In this document: positions 1 to 5,721 of the stretch, in pieces
Layout: each line of letters starts with the position of its first letter
How positions within the stretch are numbered: position 1 is the first letter of the stretch
Origin: a virus
Strand: one strand, 5' to 3'
DNA: 23,668 nucleotides
IMG/VR virus record: IMGVR_UViG_3300034683_000618
Span: 1-23,668 of that record
Made by a program: the position numbers and the translations under genes
Notes under the pieces: generated by a model
The model's input: the letters and a program-made list of their open reading frames with translations, nothing else
Database searches by the model: none
What the model was told of the DNA's origin: nothing

Positions 1-15
1 AAAGGAGGGGGTATA

Positions 16-555
16 ATGAAACAATTTCAGGATTTGGTTGATGCTGATGTTGTGGAGTTTATAAGCAACGCAAGTTACATTGATGCTTTAAAAGCAGTGC
101 TAATTTTAAAAGACGAAATACCAAAAAATATAATAGCAAACGCAACAATTAGCTTAATGAACGAACGTTTGTTAGAACCTAAGACGTTAGATTTATATGC
201 AAAAGATATAAATAGAATTTTGTATAAGGATATGTTTTATTTTAGAACGCAAAACGCAAAAACAGTTGTAAAGTATCTTTTGCTTGCTTGTATACAAATT
301 AACCCAGAAAAAACAAAAAAAGTTTTAAAACAAGTTAAAAAAGCTAAACTTAGAAGTCTTCCTGCAATATTAAAGGATATCAAAAAACTTAGCAAAGCGA
401 ACAAAAATGAGTATACGATTAAGCAATTGCGAGGTGAAATTAAACAACTATATTTAGAACTTATGGATATTGAAAAGCATGTGAATAAGGCATTTGAACA
501 ACTAATAGAAATTATCAACAAATTTGAAGATAAAGGGGGGAAAAAACATGGATGA
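16..555 (+). CDS. Hypothetical early phage protein, helical
   Basis: A 179-residue protein that I do not recognise. The start is well supported: a long AAAGGAGGGGG Shine-Dalgarno tract at 1-11 lies just upstream of ATG 16. The sequence is highly charged and looks mostly alpha-helical, with a Lys-rich stretch at about residues 98-130 and an amphipathic, possibly coiled-coil C-terminus (about 138-172). There is no signal peptide, membrane segment, Cys cluster or nucleotide-binding motif. It overlaps the next gene by 8 nt (stop at 553-555, next ATG at 548), so the two are probably co-translated. Its place ahead of the recombination and replication genes suggests an early phage function, but nothing in the sequence says which. 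Confidence 0.7.
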   Translation: MKQFQDLVDADVVEFISNASYIDALKAVLILKDEIPKNIIANATISLMNERLLEPKTLDLYAKDINRILYKDMFYFRTQNAKTVVKYLLLACIQINPEKTKKVLKQVKKAKLRSLPAILKDIKKLSKANKNEYTIKQLRGEIKQLYLELMDIEKHVNKAFEQLIEIINKFEDKGGKKHG

Positions 556-958
556 AAGAAGAAAATTAGAAATGCTTACGTTGGCTACTTATTTGTATGG
601 AAAGTATAAACAATGGGATAATTTTAAAAGGCAGTATATATTATCAAAAATAGCCGGTGCAGAATATATTTATATAGGTTCCCAAATTAAAGATTATAAA
701 ATGGCGGAAAGAATTATTAGAGACGTTATAAAAGACACACTAAAAAAACTAGAGTCTGAAAACGACTATCTAATTCCAGACCATTTAGTACGTGCAAAAC
801 ACATTTTTAATAATCTAAAAGATGCAATTGTAAGTGAAGCCACATACCAAGCGTGGGTTTTAAGCAAATACGTTCCACTTACAGACACGGAATATGTTAT
901 ACAAATTATTTATGGGATTGCAAAAATATTACATTCTAAATTGGAGGTGGAAATATGA
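548..958 (+). CDS. Hypothetical early phage protein
   Basis: A 136-residue protein of unknown function. I start it at ATG 548 because a GGGGGG Shine-Dalgarno tract (535-540) sits 7 nt upstream. The alternative TTG at 524 has no ribosome site of its own. The sequence is a compact, charged, helical globular protein with many Tyr and Ile residues, no transmembrane segment and no recognisable catalytic motif. It overlaps the previous gene by 8 nt, and its last codons overlap the start at 955 of the broken small gene that follows. That spacing fits a single early operon. It may act together with the upstream gene, but this is inference from coupling alone. Confidence 0.7.
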   Translation: MDERRKLEMLTLATYLYGKYKQWDNFKRQYILSKIAGAEYIYIGSQIKDYKMAERIIRDVIKDTLKKLESENDYLIPDHLVRAKHIFNNLKDAIVSEATYQAWVLSKYVPLTDTEYVIQIIYGIAKILHSKLEVEI

Positions 959-1112
959 AATTGATTAATTTAACTCCACTTTTATTGTTTCTAATATTGT
1001 AGCACAAGCTTTGAAAGGAAAAAGGAATGATTTAATTGTTCCTGATACAGCTTTGGCTATTAGAGATGCAGATGGTAGGATTATTGGAGTCAAAGGATTT
1101 ATTAGAATATAA
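955..1112 (+). pseudogene. Broken short conserved phage protein
   Basis: A strong site (TTGGAGGTGG, 941-950) precedes ATG 955, but that frame gives only 15 residues (begins MKLINLTP) before TAG at 1000-1002. The overlapping -1 frame is open from the junction to TAA 1110-1112 and encodes IVSNIVAQALKG at about 984-1019, then a run including RDADGRIIGVKG. From memory, short phage proteins that start with an INLTPH-like motif end with an IVAQA...VRD..GRIIG-like motif, so both conserved ends appear here. They are joined too closely and out of frame. The simplest reading is an internal deletion of the middle of the gene that also shifted the frame. The junction has no X XXY YYZ heptamer, so programmed recoding is unlikely. 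Function of the family is unknown to me. Confidence 0.55.
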
Positions 1113-1131
1113 TCTCGTGGGGGTGGTTTGT

Positions 1132-1371
1132 GTGGAAAAAAAAATTAGTAAAGTAGCGGACTATGTGGATTATTATATTATTGACAGTGATATTATCAAT
1201 TTGAATGATTTATTAAAACATATTAATTATGTTGGAAATTATTTATTAGAACATATGGATGGACGTTTTTATTGGGATTATGTAATTACGGATATTATTA
1301 AGGAAGATGGAAAAAGTTTTATAAAGATAGATTTTAGGATTTATCAAAAAATTTATCAAAAAGTGGAGTAG
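1132..1371 (+). CDS. Small hypothetical protein
   Basis: A 79-residue acidic protein I cannot assign. I place the start at GTG 1132, about 5 nt after a GGGGGTGG ribosome site (1119-1126). An in-frame upstream ATG at 1036 would run through the frame of the preceding broken gene and has no ribosome site. The protein is rich in Asp, Ile and Tyr (segments such as DYVDYYIIDSDIINL) and looks globular and soluble, without Cys motifs or membrane segments. It is the last gene before the terminator at 1398-1436, so it closes the first transcription unit. A single-strand DNA mimic or small inhibitor role is conceivable from the acidity, but this is speculation. Confidence 0.55.
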   Translation: MEKKISKVADYVDYYIIDSDIINLNDLLKHINYVGNYLLEHMDGRFYWDYVITDIIKEDGKSFIKIDFRIYQKIYQKVE

Positions 1372-1397
1372 CTGGAGTAATTATTTATTATTAAGTG

Positions 1398-1436
1398 CTA
1401 ATCTCCGATAATTGGTTATGCGGGGATTAGTTTTTT
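1398..1436 (+). terminator. Intrinsic terminator after the first early operon
   Basis: A 10-bp stem pairs 1398-1407 (CTAATCTCCG) with 1421-1430 (CGGGGATTAG), with one G-T wobble and a 13-nt loop, followed directly by six T (1431-1436). It separates the early hypothetical genes from the nuclease operon, which has its own ribosome site and a possible -10 box downstream. Confidence 0.85.
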
Positions 1437-1448
1437 GGATTAAAAATG

Positions 1449-1454
1449 TATAAT
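1449..1454 (+). promoter_or_regulatory. Possible -10 box before the nuclease gene
   Basis: A perfect TATAAT (1449-1454) lies between the terminator and the nuclease start at 1480. No convincing -35 hexamer sits 16-18 nt upstream, where the terminator T-tract lies, so this is a weak promoter call supported mainly by its position after a terminator. Confidence 0.35.
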
Positions 1455-1479
1455 TATAACAAAAAGTGGAGGTGGGATA

Positions 1480-2487
1480 ATGATTTTAAGGCCATATTCT
1501 ATGTCGAGATTGGTGGAATATGAAAGGTGTCCGAGGCGTTTTAAGTTTAAATATATTGATAAATTACCTGAGTTAACGGAAGATGCTGGAGTTTTTGGAA
1601 AAGCAGTACATAAAATTATTGCTGAAAGGTTAAAAGGTAACGATACTACAAATATTTTAGCGGAAATTCCTTTAGAAATGCAAGACCTTGCAGATGTATA
1701 TGTAAAAAGGGCATTGAGTTTTGATTTAGGTGAGCCTGTTGGCGTTGAAGTAATGTTTGCGGTTGATGAGAATTTTGAAATTGTGGAATTTGATAGTAAA
1801 AAAGCCGTTTTAAGAGGAATAATTGATTTAATTACAAAAAAAGATGGTAAGTATTATATTTGGGATTGGAAAACAGGAAGAAGTACACCAACCGCTTTCC
1901 AAGTAATGTTTTATGCTTATGCTGTAAGTAATAAATTGGATGTTGCGCAAGTGGGTTATGTTTTATTATCTTCTAATGAATTGCTTACTTTTGATGTTAC
2001 AGTTGATGTGTTGAAAATGACTGCATTAAAAATAAAAGCTTTGATAAATGCTATTGAGCAGGATGAGGAATTTATTCCAAAGCCTGGGCCACACTGTGCA
2101 TATTGTTCGTGGATTGATATGTGCCCGTTGTCTAAGGCTATTAATGCAAAGGATATACCAGCGGTTAGGACAGAAGAGGAAGCTAAAAATGTATTAAAGC
2201 AGTTGATTGTTTTGAAAGAAAAAGTAAAAAAATATCAAAATGTTTTAAAAAAATGGTTGGAAGATAAGCCGGAGCAAAATCTGGAAATAGATGGATATAA
2301 AGCATTAATAGAAGAAATACCTTATAAGTATTTAAAGAAAGAGGTTGATAAAGAAATGTTGTTAAGAAAGGTTTTGGAAACGGAAGACCCATTAAGGTTT
2401 ATAGAGTTTAAGGATGTATATGAAATAGCTCCTGATTTTTATAGCGTTCAGAAAAGAAAGAATTTTAAAATTGTAAAGGAGCGGTGA
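1480..2487 (+). CDS. RecB/Cas4-like PD-(D/E)XK nuclease with Fe-S cysteines
   Basis: A 335-residue nuclease of the PD-(D/E)XK superfamily, closest in layout to RecB-C/AddB/Cas4-type phage exonucleases. Visible elements: an N-terminal Cys in ERCPRRFKF (C17), a GxxVH motif with H44, the catalytic core D116 (GIIDLI) and D129-x-K131 (WDWKTGR), a QxxxY motif (Q141, Y145), and a C-terminal C206-x2-C209-x5-C215 set. One early Cys plus three late Cys is the arrangement that holds a 4Fe-4S cluster in AddB and Cas4. In such families the enzyme resects duplex ends to leave single strands. The next gene is a candidate annealing protein, so the pair looks like a phage exonuclease plus annealase recombination system. 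A long helical C-terminus (about 225-335) follows. Start ATG 1480 has an AGTGGAGGTGGG ribosome site. Confidence 0.85.
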   Translation: MILRPYSMSRLVEYERCPRRFKFKYIDKLPELTEDAGVFGKAVHKIIAERLKGNDTTNILAEIPLEMQDLADVYVKRALSFDLGEPVGVEVMFAVDENFEIVEFDSKKAVLRGIIDLITKKDGKYYIWDWKTGRSTPTAFQVMFYAYAVSNKLDVAQVGYVLLSSNELLTFDVTVDVLKMTALKIKALINAIEQDEEFIPKPGPHCAYCSWIDMCPLSKAINAKDIPAVRTEEEAKNVLKQLIVLKEKVKKYQNVLKKWLEDKPEQNLEIDGYKALIEEIPYKYLKKEVDKEMLLRKVLETEDPLRFIEFKDVYEIAPDFYSVQKRKNFKIVKER

Positions 2488-2491
2488 GAAT

Positions 2492-3469
2492 ATGACGGAA
2501 GATTTCAGAAGTTTAATTGAAGCACAAATAAAGCAAAAGGTAATATCTAAAGGGAATAATAAAGAAGATAATGTTAAAGAGAATTCTGAGCCGGAGGTGG
2601 TTAATGTGAGTAAGCAGAAAAATGTAAATAAGAAACAATCTGATAAGATTGATATAAACAAAGATAGTGTAAAGCAGGAATTAAGTCCTTTTAAAGCAAG
2701 TAATTTAATGGAGTTCTTTTCGGCAATTGGTTATAACGTTGATATAACAAAATTGGAAGACGCAATGAAAACGTTAAAAAAACAAACTGTATACGGTGAA
2801 ACGGATTTAATTACATATGAAAGTTTAATAAAGGCAAAAGTTTATGAATATATTAAATTTGGAGTTGCGAAAAGAGTTTGGGATATGTTGGAAGAACAAG
2901 CTGAGAGAAGAAAAGTGGCTGGAAAGAGTATTAAAGATGCAGATTTATTATTAATATTGTTAGAAATGGCAAGGATGGAAGTAGAATATGGTTTAAGACC
3001 TATTATACATGTTATTCCTGTGGAGAACCAAATATATGTTAAAGCTGATGGTTTTTTGTATTATGGAAAAGCATCTGGAAATTTAAAGAGTATAAAATGG
3101 GAAGACCAAGAAAAGAATGGCGTTTGGTATAGTAAATGTATTGTAGAAACGGTTAATGGGACTTATGAAGGTATTGCAAGTGCTACTCCAAATCCAAGAG
3201 TGTATACAGATGACCCACGAGAAAAAGCAAGAACAAAAGCAATGAGAAGAGCTTTAAGAAGAGCTTTCCCAATAGGCGCCGGGGAAGAAATTTATGATGA
3301 GTTTGATAATTCCCCTATAAATGATGGAAAAGTCGCAGAAAATTTAAAGGAATTGCTGAATTTGGTTGGTAATTTTGATAAGAAAGTTGAAGAAAATGTC
3401 CAAGATGATAATTCTAATAATACATTATTAAATCTTAAGGAAGGTGGTGAAAATAATGAAGGGAACTAA
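2492..3469 (+). CDS. Candidate single-strand annealing protein (recombinase)
   Basis: A 325-residue protein. Residues 1 to about 65 are a polar, probably disordered Asn/Lys/Glu tail. A helical segment follows (about 70-165), then a mixed alpha/beta core at about 165-270, and a disordered acidic Asn/Asp/Glu tail. Within the core, a DPREKARTKAMRRALRRAFP segment (about 244-263) resembles the helix of Rad52/Erf/Sak-type annealing proteins, in which a DP...KA.T.A..RALR-like pattern is common. I infer annealing of complementary single strands made by the nuclease encoded just upstream, 4 nt away. The family match is by eye and the protein could be another ssDNA-binding factor. Start ATG 2492 is preceded by AAAGGAGCGG. 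Confidence 0.45.
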   Translation: MTEDFRSLIEAQIKQKVISKGNNKEDNVKENSEPEVVNVSKQKNVNKKQSDKIDINKDSVKQELSPFKASNLMEFFSAIGYNVDITKLEDAMKTLKKQTVYGETDLITYESLIKAKVYEYIKFGVAKRVWDMLEEQAERRKVAGKSIKDADLLLILLEMARMEVEYGLRPIIHVIPVENQIYVKADGFLYYGKASGNLKSIKWEDQEKNGVWYSKCIVETVNGTYEGIASATPNPRVYTDDPREKARTKAMRRALRRAFPIGAGEEIYDEFDNSPINDGKVAENLKELLNLVGNFDKKVEENVQDDNSNNTLLNLKEGGENNEGN

Positions 3470-3686
3470 ATTGTTTAGAGAAGGAAAAATGTGGTATGAC
3501 GTAAATGCGATATATGAAATATTGGAAAAAAAACGAGATAAACAGACTATACGATATTGGTTATTTAATGAAAAGGTTCCTTCTATAAAGATAAATGGCA
3601 AGAGATTTGTAGAGGAAAGATATGTTTGGGAACTTAAAAAGCAGGTGGAGGAAAAGGAAAAAGTCTCTTTTAAGCGTGGTGGTTAA
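3456..3686 (+). CDS. Small winged-helix (excisionase/MerR-like) DNA-binding protein
   Basis: A 76-residue protein. I choose ATG 3456, 8 nt after AAGGAAGGTGG (3437-3447), rather than the GTG at 3444, which lies inside the ribosome site. Residues about 12-60 have the helix-turn-helix plus wing pattern of excisionase/HTH_17-type proteins: a YDVNAIYEILEKKRDKQTIR helix pair, a W, then a VPSIKINGKRFVEERYV wing. A basic, charged C-terminal helix follows. Excisionase-like proteins bend or bind DNA as directionality factors or regulators. Here it sits between a recombination protein and the replication initiator and there is no integrase in view, so a role in origin architecture or early gene control is as likely as excision. 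Confidence 0.6.
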   Translation: MKGTKLFREGKMWYDVNAIYEILEKKRDKQTIRYWLFNEKVPSIKINGKRFVEERYVWELKKQVEEKEKVSFKRGG

Positions 3687-3688
3687 TT

Positions 3689-4597
3689 ATGAAATATCGT
3701 TTTTTGCATGTGTCTTTTTGGCAGGACCCAGATATTTTAGAGTATTCTCCAGAAAAAAAATTATTTTATGTGTATTTATTGACAAATCCACATACAACTC
3801 AGAGTGGAATTTATGAAATTTCATATACGATTATGAAATTTGAAACAGGATTAACTTTAGCAAAGATAAAGCAGTATTTAAAGGAGTTTGTGAAAGATGA
3901 AAAGATTGATTTTGATGAAGATACTTGCGAAATTTTTGTGTTAAATTGGATGAAATATAATTGGAGTAATAGTCCTAAAGTTATAAAAGCTGTTTTGGAT
4001 AGTTTGAATAATGTAAAGTCTAAGAAGTTGTTGGAAGTGTTCTATAACCGCTTAAATAAAGAGCAGAGAGCACTTTTAGAAGACCATTCTATACGGTATG
4101 GATACAGTATCGATACAGTATCGGAAGACTATGGAATAAATAAAAAAGAAAAAGAAAAAGAAAAAGAAAAAAAAGAATATATAGATAATAATTTTTTGGG
4201 AACTGACGTTCCCAAATCTTCCTCAACAGGAAATGTTCCTTATCAGAAAATTGTTGATTTGTATCACAAATATTGCCCAATGCTTCCGAAAGTGCGAGTT
4301 TTAAATAAAGCAAGAATGAGGTATTTGCGTGCGAGGTGGCAAGAATTCCCGGATTTAAATTTTTGGGAACAGTTCTTTAAGAGGGTTGCTAATTCGAAGT
4401 TTTTAACCGGGCGCGCGGATTATGGAAATAGAACTCCGTTTGTTGCAGATTTTGAATGGCTTATAAGACCTACAAATTTTATTAAGGTTTTAGAAGGGCG
4501 GTATGATAATAGGGATGGTTTCCAGAAAGAAGAGGAAAACGTTTTGGATAAAATATTAGCTGAGGGGGGAGACGATGACCAAGGAACAATTTTTTAA
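3689..4597 (+). CDS. Phage replication initiator, DnaD/lambda O-like layout
   Basis: A 302-residue protein with the layout of phage replication initiators. It has an N-terminal winged-helix-like domain (about residues 1-125, beginning MKYRFLHVSFWQDPDI), a low-complexity Lys/Glu linker (about 151-166), and a C-terminal domain (about 180-270) with aromatic and basic helices of the kind that contact host helicase or helicase loader. The N-terminal pattern, with secondary-structure helices around FETGLTLAKIKQYLKEFV, is typical of DnaD-like phage replisome organisers. The gene contains three iterons, a purine tract and a hairpin in the linker region, as expected if the protein binds an origin inside its own gene, as lambda O does. 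Start ATG 3689 follows GGTGGT at 3677-3682. It overlaps the next gene by 23 nt. Confidence 0.6.
   Translation: MKYRFLHVSFWQDPDILEYSPEKKLFYVYLLTNPHTTQSGIYEISYTIMKFETGLTLAKIKQYLKEFVKDEKIDFDEDTCEIFVLNWMKYNWSNSPKVIKAVLDSLNNVKSKKLLEVFYNRLNKEQRALLEDHSIRYGYSIDTVSEDYGINKKEKEKEKEKKEYIDNNFLGTDVPKSSSTGNVPYQKIVDLYHKYCPMLPKVRVLNKARMRYLRARWQEFPDLNFWEQFFKRVANSKFLTGRADYGNRTPFVADFEWLIRPTNFIKVLEGRYDNRDGFQKEEENVLDKILAEGGDDDQGTIF
4091..4121 (+). repeat. Three 11-bp-spaced palindromic iterons (ATACNGTAT)
   Basis: Three copies of the dyad ATAC-N-GTAT start at 4091, 4102 and 4113, exactly 11 bp apart. The last two extend to GATACAGTATC tandemly repeated (4101-4111 and 4112-4122). One-helical-turn spacing places all sites on the same DNA face. 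They lie inside the replication initiator gene at the domain junction and are read here as candidate origin iterons. Confidence 0.7.
4142..4216 (+). other. Candidate origin: purine tract plus perfect hairpin
   Basis: Bases 4142-4177 are only A and G, with GAAAAA-type repeats, followed by a very AT-rich stretch to 4197. Then 4195-4203 (TTTGGGAAC) pairs perfectly with 4208-4216 (GTTCCCAAA) around a 4-nt loop. Iterons followed by an asymmetric AT-rich tract and a hairpin recall the lambda origin inside gene O. The tract also encodes the Lys/Glu linker, so coding constraint alone could explain its composition, but not the hairpin. Confidence 0.5.
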
Positions 4598-5069
4598 TTC
4601 GATTAAGTTGTTAATGGATAGAATTAATGGAGAATTTGATATAAGTGCTCCTTTAAAGTTAAATGCTGAATATGTTGCAAAAGCATTAGATGTAAAATTT
4701 AATAATAATAAAGAGTTGTTGGGGTTTGTTAATAATGTTCTTAATAGTTTTGGATTGCAACCTGTAAATGAAGTTTCAGTTTTGGATTTGTTTGAAATTA
4801 AAAAAGTGTTAGAAATAAACGATAATTCGGATATATATTCGGCAAGAATTATTAATGTAGATGGAAAATTGTTTGCAAAAATTTTTGTTAGTTCTGAGAA
4901 ATATAAAGAAAAACTTATTTTGGAAATACAAGGTTACCCTGAAAAATTCTTAGGACCTGTTTTGGAAAAAGTTGGTAATTTAAGTAGCTTGTCTATAAGA
5001 CAGTTAATTATGATTAGAAATTTGTTGGAAGAAAAATATTTAGCTTCTCAAAAGAAGGCGAAAGTATGA
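4575..5069 (+). CDS. Hypothetical protein downstream of the replication initiator
   Basis: A 164-residue protein I do not recognise. ATG 4575 overlaps the initiator's end by 23 nt and has a GAGGGGGGA ribosome site (4563-4571), so the two are translated together. The protein is alpha-helical at both ends with a beta-rich middle (about 92-125, with IYSARIINVDGKLFAKIFV). The C-terminal helix ends in a Lys-rich tail. No Walker A/B motif is present, so it is not a DnaC-type helicase loader, which often occupies this position in phages. A DNA-binding accessory factor or a non-ATPase loader is possible by position only. Confidence 0.6.
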   Translation: MTKEQFFNSIKLLMDRINGEFDISAPLKLNAEYVAKALDVKFNNNKELLGFVNNVLNSFGLQPVNEVSVLDLFEIKKVLEINDNSDIYSARIINVDGKLFAKIFVSSEKYKEKLILEIQGYPEKFLGPVLEKVGNLSSLSIRQLIMIRNLLEEKYLASQKKAKV

Positions 5070-5313
5070 TTAATTTTTTAAGCCTTAAAAAGTTTCATTT
5101 AAAGCGTTTTTTGAAAGCTAAAATGTAAAAAAAGATATTGTTAAGTTGATTTTTGGGTGTATTGATTTGTATCAAAAGGGTACTTTAAAGTATTGTAATA
5201 TTAATTTTGTGTCTAAGAATAGTCCTGTGAAGTGTTTTTTTGATGTTAATAAAGTTTATGTTGTAGTAGGTGCTGATGTCTTTGAATTGAAAATAAGTTC
5301 TAAATATAAATAA
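5066..5313 (+). pseudogene. Frame-broken small gene of about 82 codons
   Basis: ATG 5066 overlaps the previous stop as ATGA, but this frame stops after 20 codons (TAA 5126-5128). The -1 frame is open from 5122 to TAA 5311-5313 (63 codons, beginning VKKDIVKLIFGCIDLYQ) and has no start codon with a ribosome site. Reading the first 19 codons and then the -1 frame gives a continuous protein of about 82 residues with a beta-rich C-terminus (VYVVVGADVFELKI). The break lies at AAAATGTAAAAAAA (5120-5133), two short A runs, so a single-base loss or a sequencing error explains it well. No canonical slippery heptamer is present. Function unknown. Confidence 0.5.
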
Positions 5314-5314
5314 T

Positions 5315-5353
5315 AGCCTTGCTCCTCGTTGGAGGGGCAGGGCTTTTTGTTTT
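5315..5353 (+). terminator. Intrinsic terminator ending the replication operon
   Basis: A 13-bp stem pairs 5315-5327 (AGCCTTGCTCCTC) with 5332-5344 (GAGGGGCAGGGCT), with two G-T wobbles and a 4-nt GTTG loop, then TTTTTGTTTTT. This is the strongest terminator in the window and marks the end of the replication block, directly before the large control region. Confidence 0.92.
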
Positions 5354-5632
5354 TGCAGATATTTATTATTAGTTCGATGTTCGAATTAACGATTTAAATC
5401 AATTTTAAGCTTAGTCTTTTTTGCGGGATATATGAATATATCTGATGGCTTTAAAATAAAAATTTGGCATAATTATTCAAAAATTTGGGGCATTTTTATC
5501 GAGTATTAGATATTAAGTTTTTATGTTTTTGGTGTGAATATAAATTTGATATATTTGTTGGAGTTTGTGCTATGATAGATTTAGAAGAAAAAATCTAATT
5601 GTTCGAGTGTTTAAAAAAGGGGGTTTATATAT
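5354..5632 (+). promoter_or_regulatory. Non-coding control region with clustered dyads and repeats
   Basis: No supportable gene lies here. Seen directly: a 9-3-9 dyad with one mismatch (5369-5389, core TTCGA-TGT-TCGAA); a perfect GATTTAAATC palindrome (5391-5400); TAAGCTTA (5406-5413); a 7-2-7 dyad GATATAT-GA-ATATATC (5427-5442); and AAAAATTTGG repeated at 5458-5467 and 5479-5488, 21 bp apart, each followed closely by GCAT. A promoter follows at 5546-5576. The cluster is what an operator region or a packaging start site upstream of late genes would look like. I cannot tell which. Confidence 0.5.
5546..5576 (+). promoter_or_regulatory. Promoter with extended -10, likely for modification/late genes
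   Basis: An extended -10, TG-C-TATGAT (5568-5576), lies 19 nt after TTGATA (5546-5551). The spacing is slightly long, but the extended -10 compensates. A 7-bp hairpin (5576-5582 with 5591-5597, loop AGAAGAAA) overlaps the expected start site and could be an operator or a 5'-end structure. The first gene downstream with a good start is the radical SAM gene. Confidence 0.55.
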
Positions 5633-5721
5633 ATGTTAGACTGGTGGCTGCTGATATGAGTATCAAGGAGTGGAAACAACACAAACAAACAGAGAAAGTG
5701 AGGGGTGAACTGCATGAATGA
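5633..5721 (+). other. Two tiny overlapping leader ORFs
   Basis: ATG 5633, 9 nt after GGGGG (5619-5623), encodes the octapeptide MLDWWLLI and stops at 5657-5659. Its TGA overlaps ATG 5656 of a 21-codon charged ORF (begins MSIKEWKQHK) that ends at 5721, just past the radical SAM start at 5714. The good ribosome site, ATGA coupling and tandem Trp and Leu codons suggest a translated leader that could control the next gene. They could also be the remains of one frameshifted small gene. No Cys or typical RiPP core is present. Confidence 0.3.

Noticed and set aside
979-990. Programmed frameshift in the broken 955 gene
   Set aside because: The bases around the joint (A CTT TTA) do not form X XXY YYZ, and conserved central residues are missing, so deletion is the better explanation.
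5120-5133. Programmed frameshift in the 5066 gene
   Set aside because: GCT AAA ATG TAA has no canonical slippery heptamer in phase. A one-base change in an A run is simpler.
5369-5389. LexA/SOS box
   Set aside because: The Gram-positive consensus CGAAC-N4-GTTCG is not met; the dyad here is TTCGA-TGT-TCGAA with a 3-nt centre.
5656-5721. RiPP precursor for the radical SAM enzyme
   Set aside because: The 21-codon ORF has no Cys, no Gly/Ala/Ser-rich core and no leader-core pattern. No peptide-binding RRE-like domain or exporter is near. The neighbours point to DNA modification.
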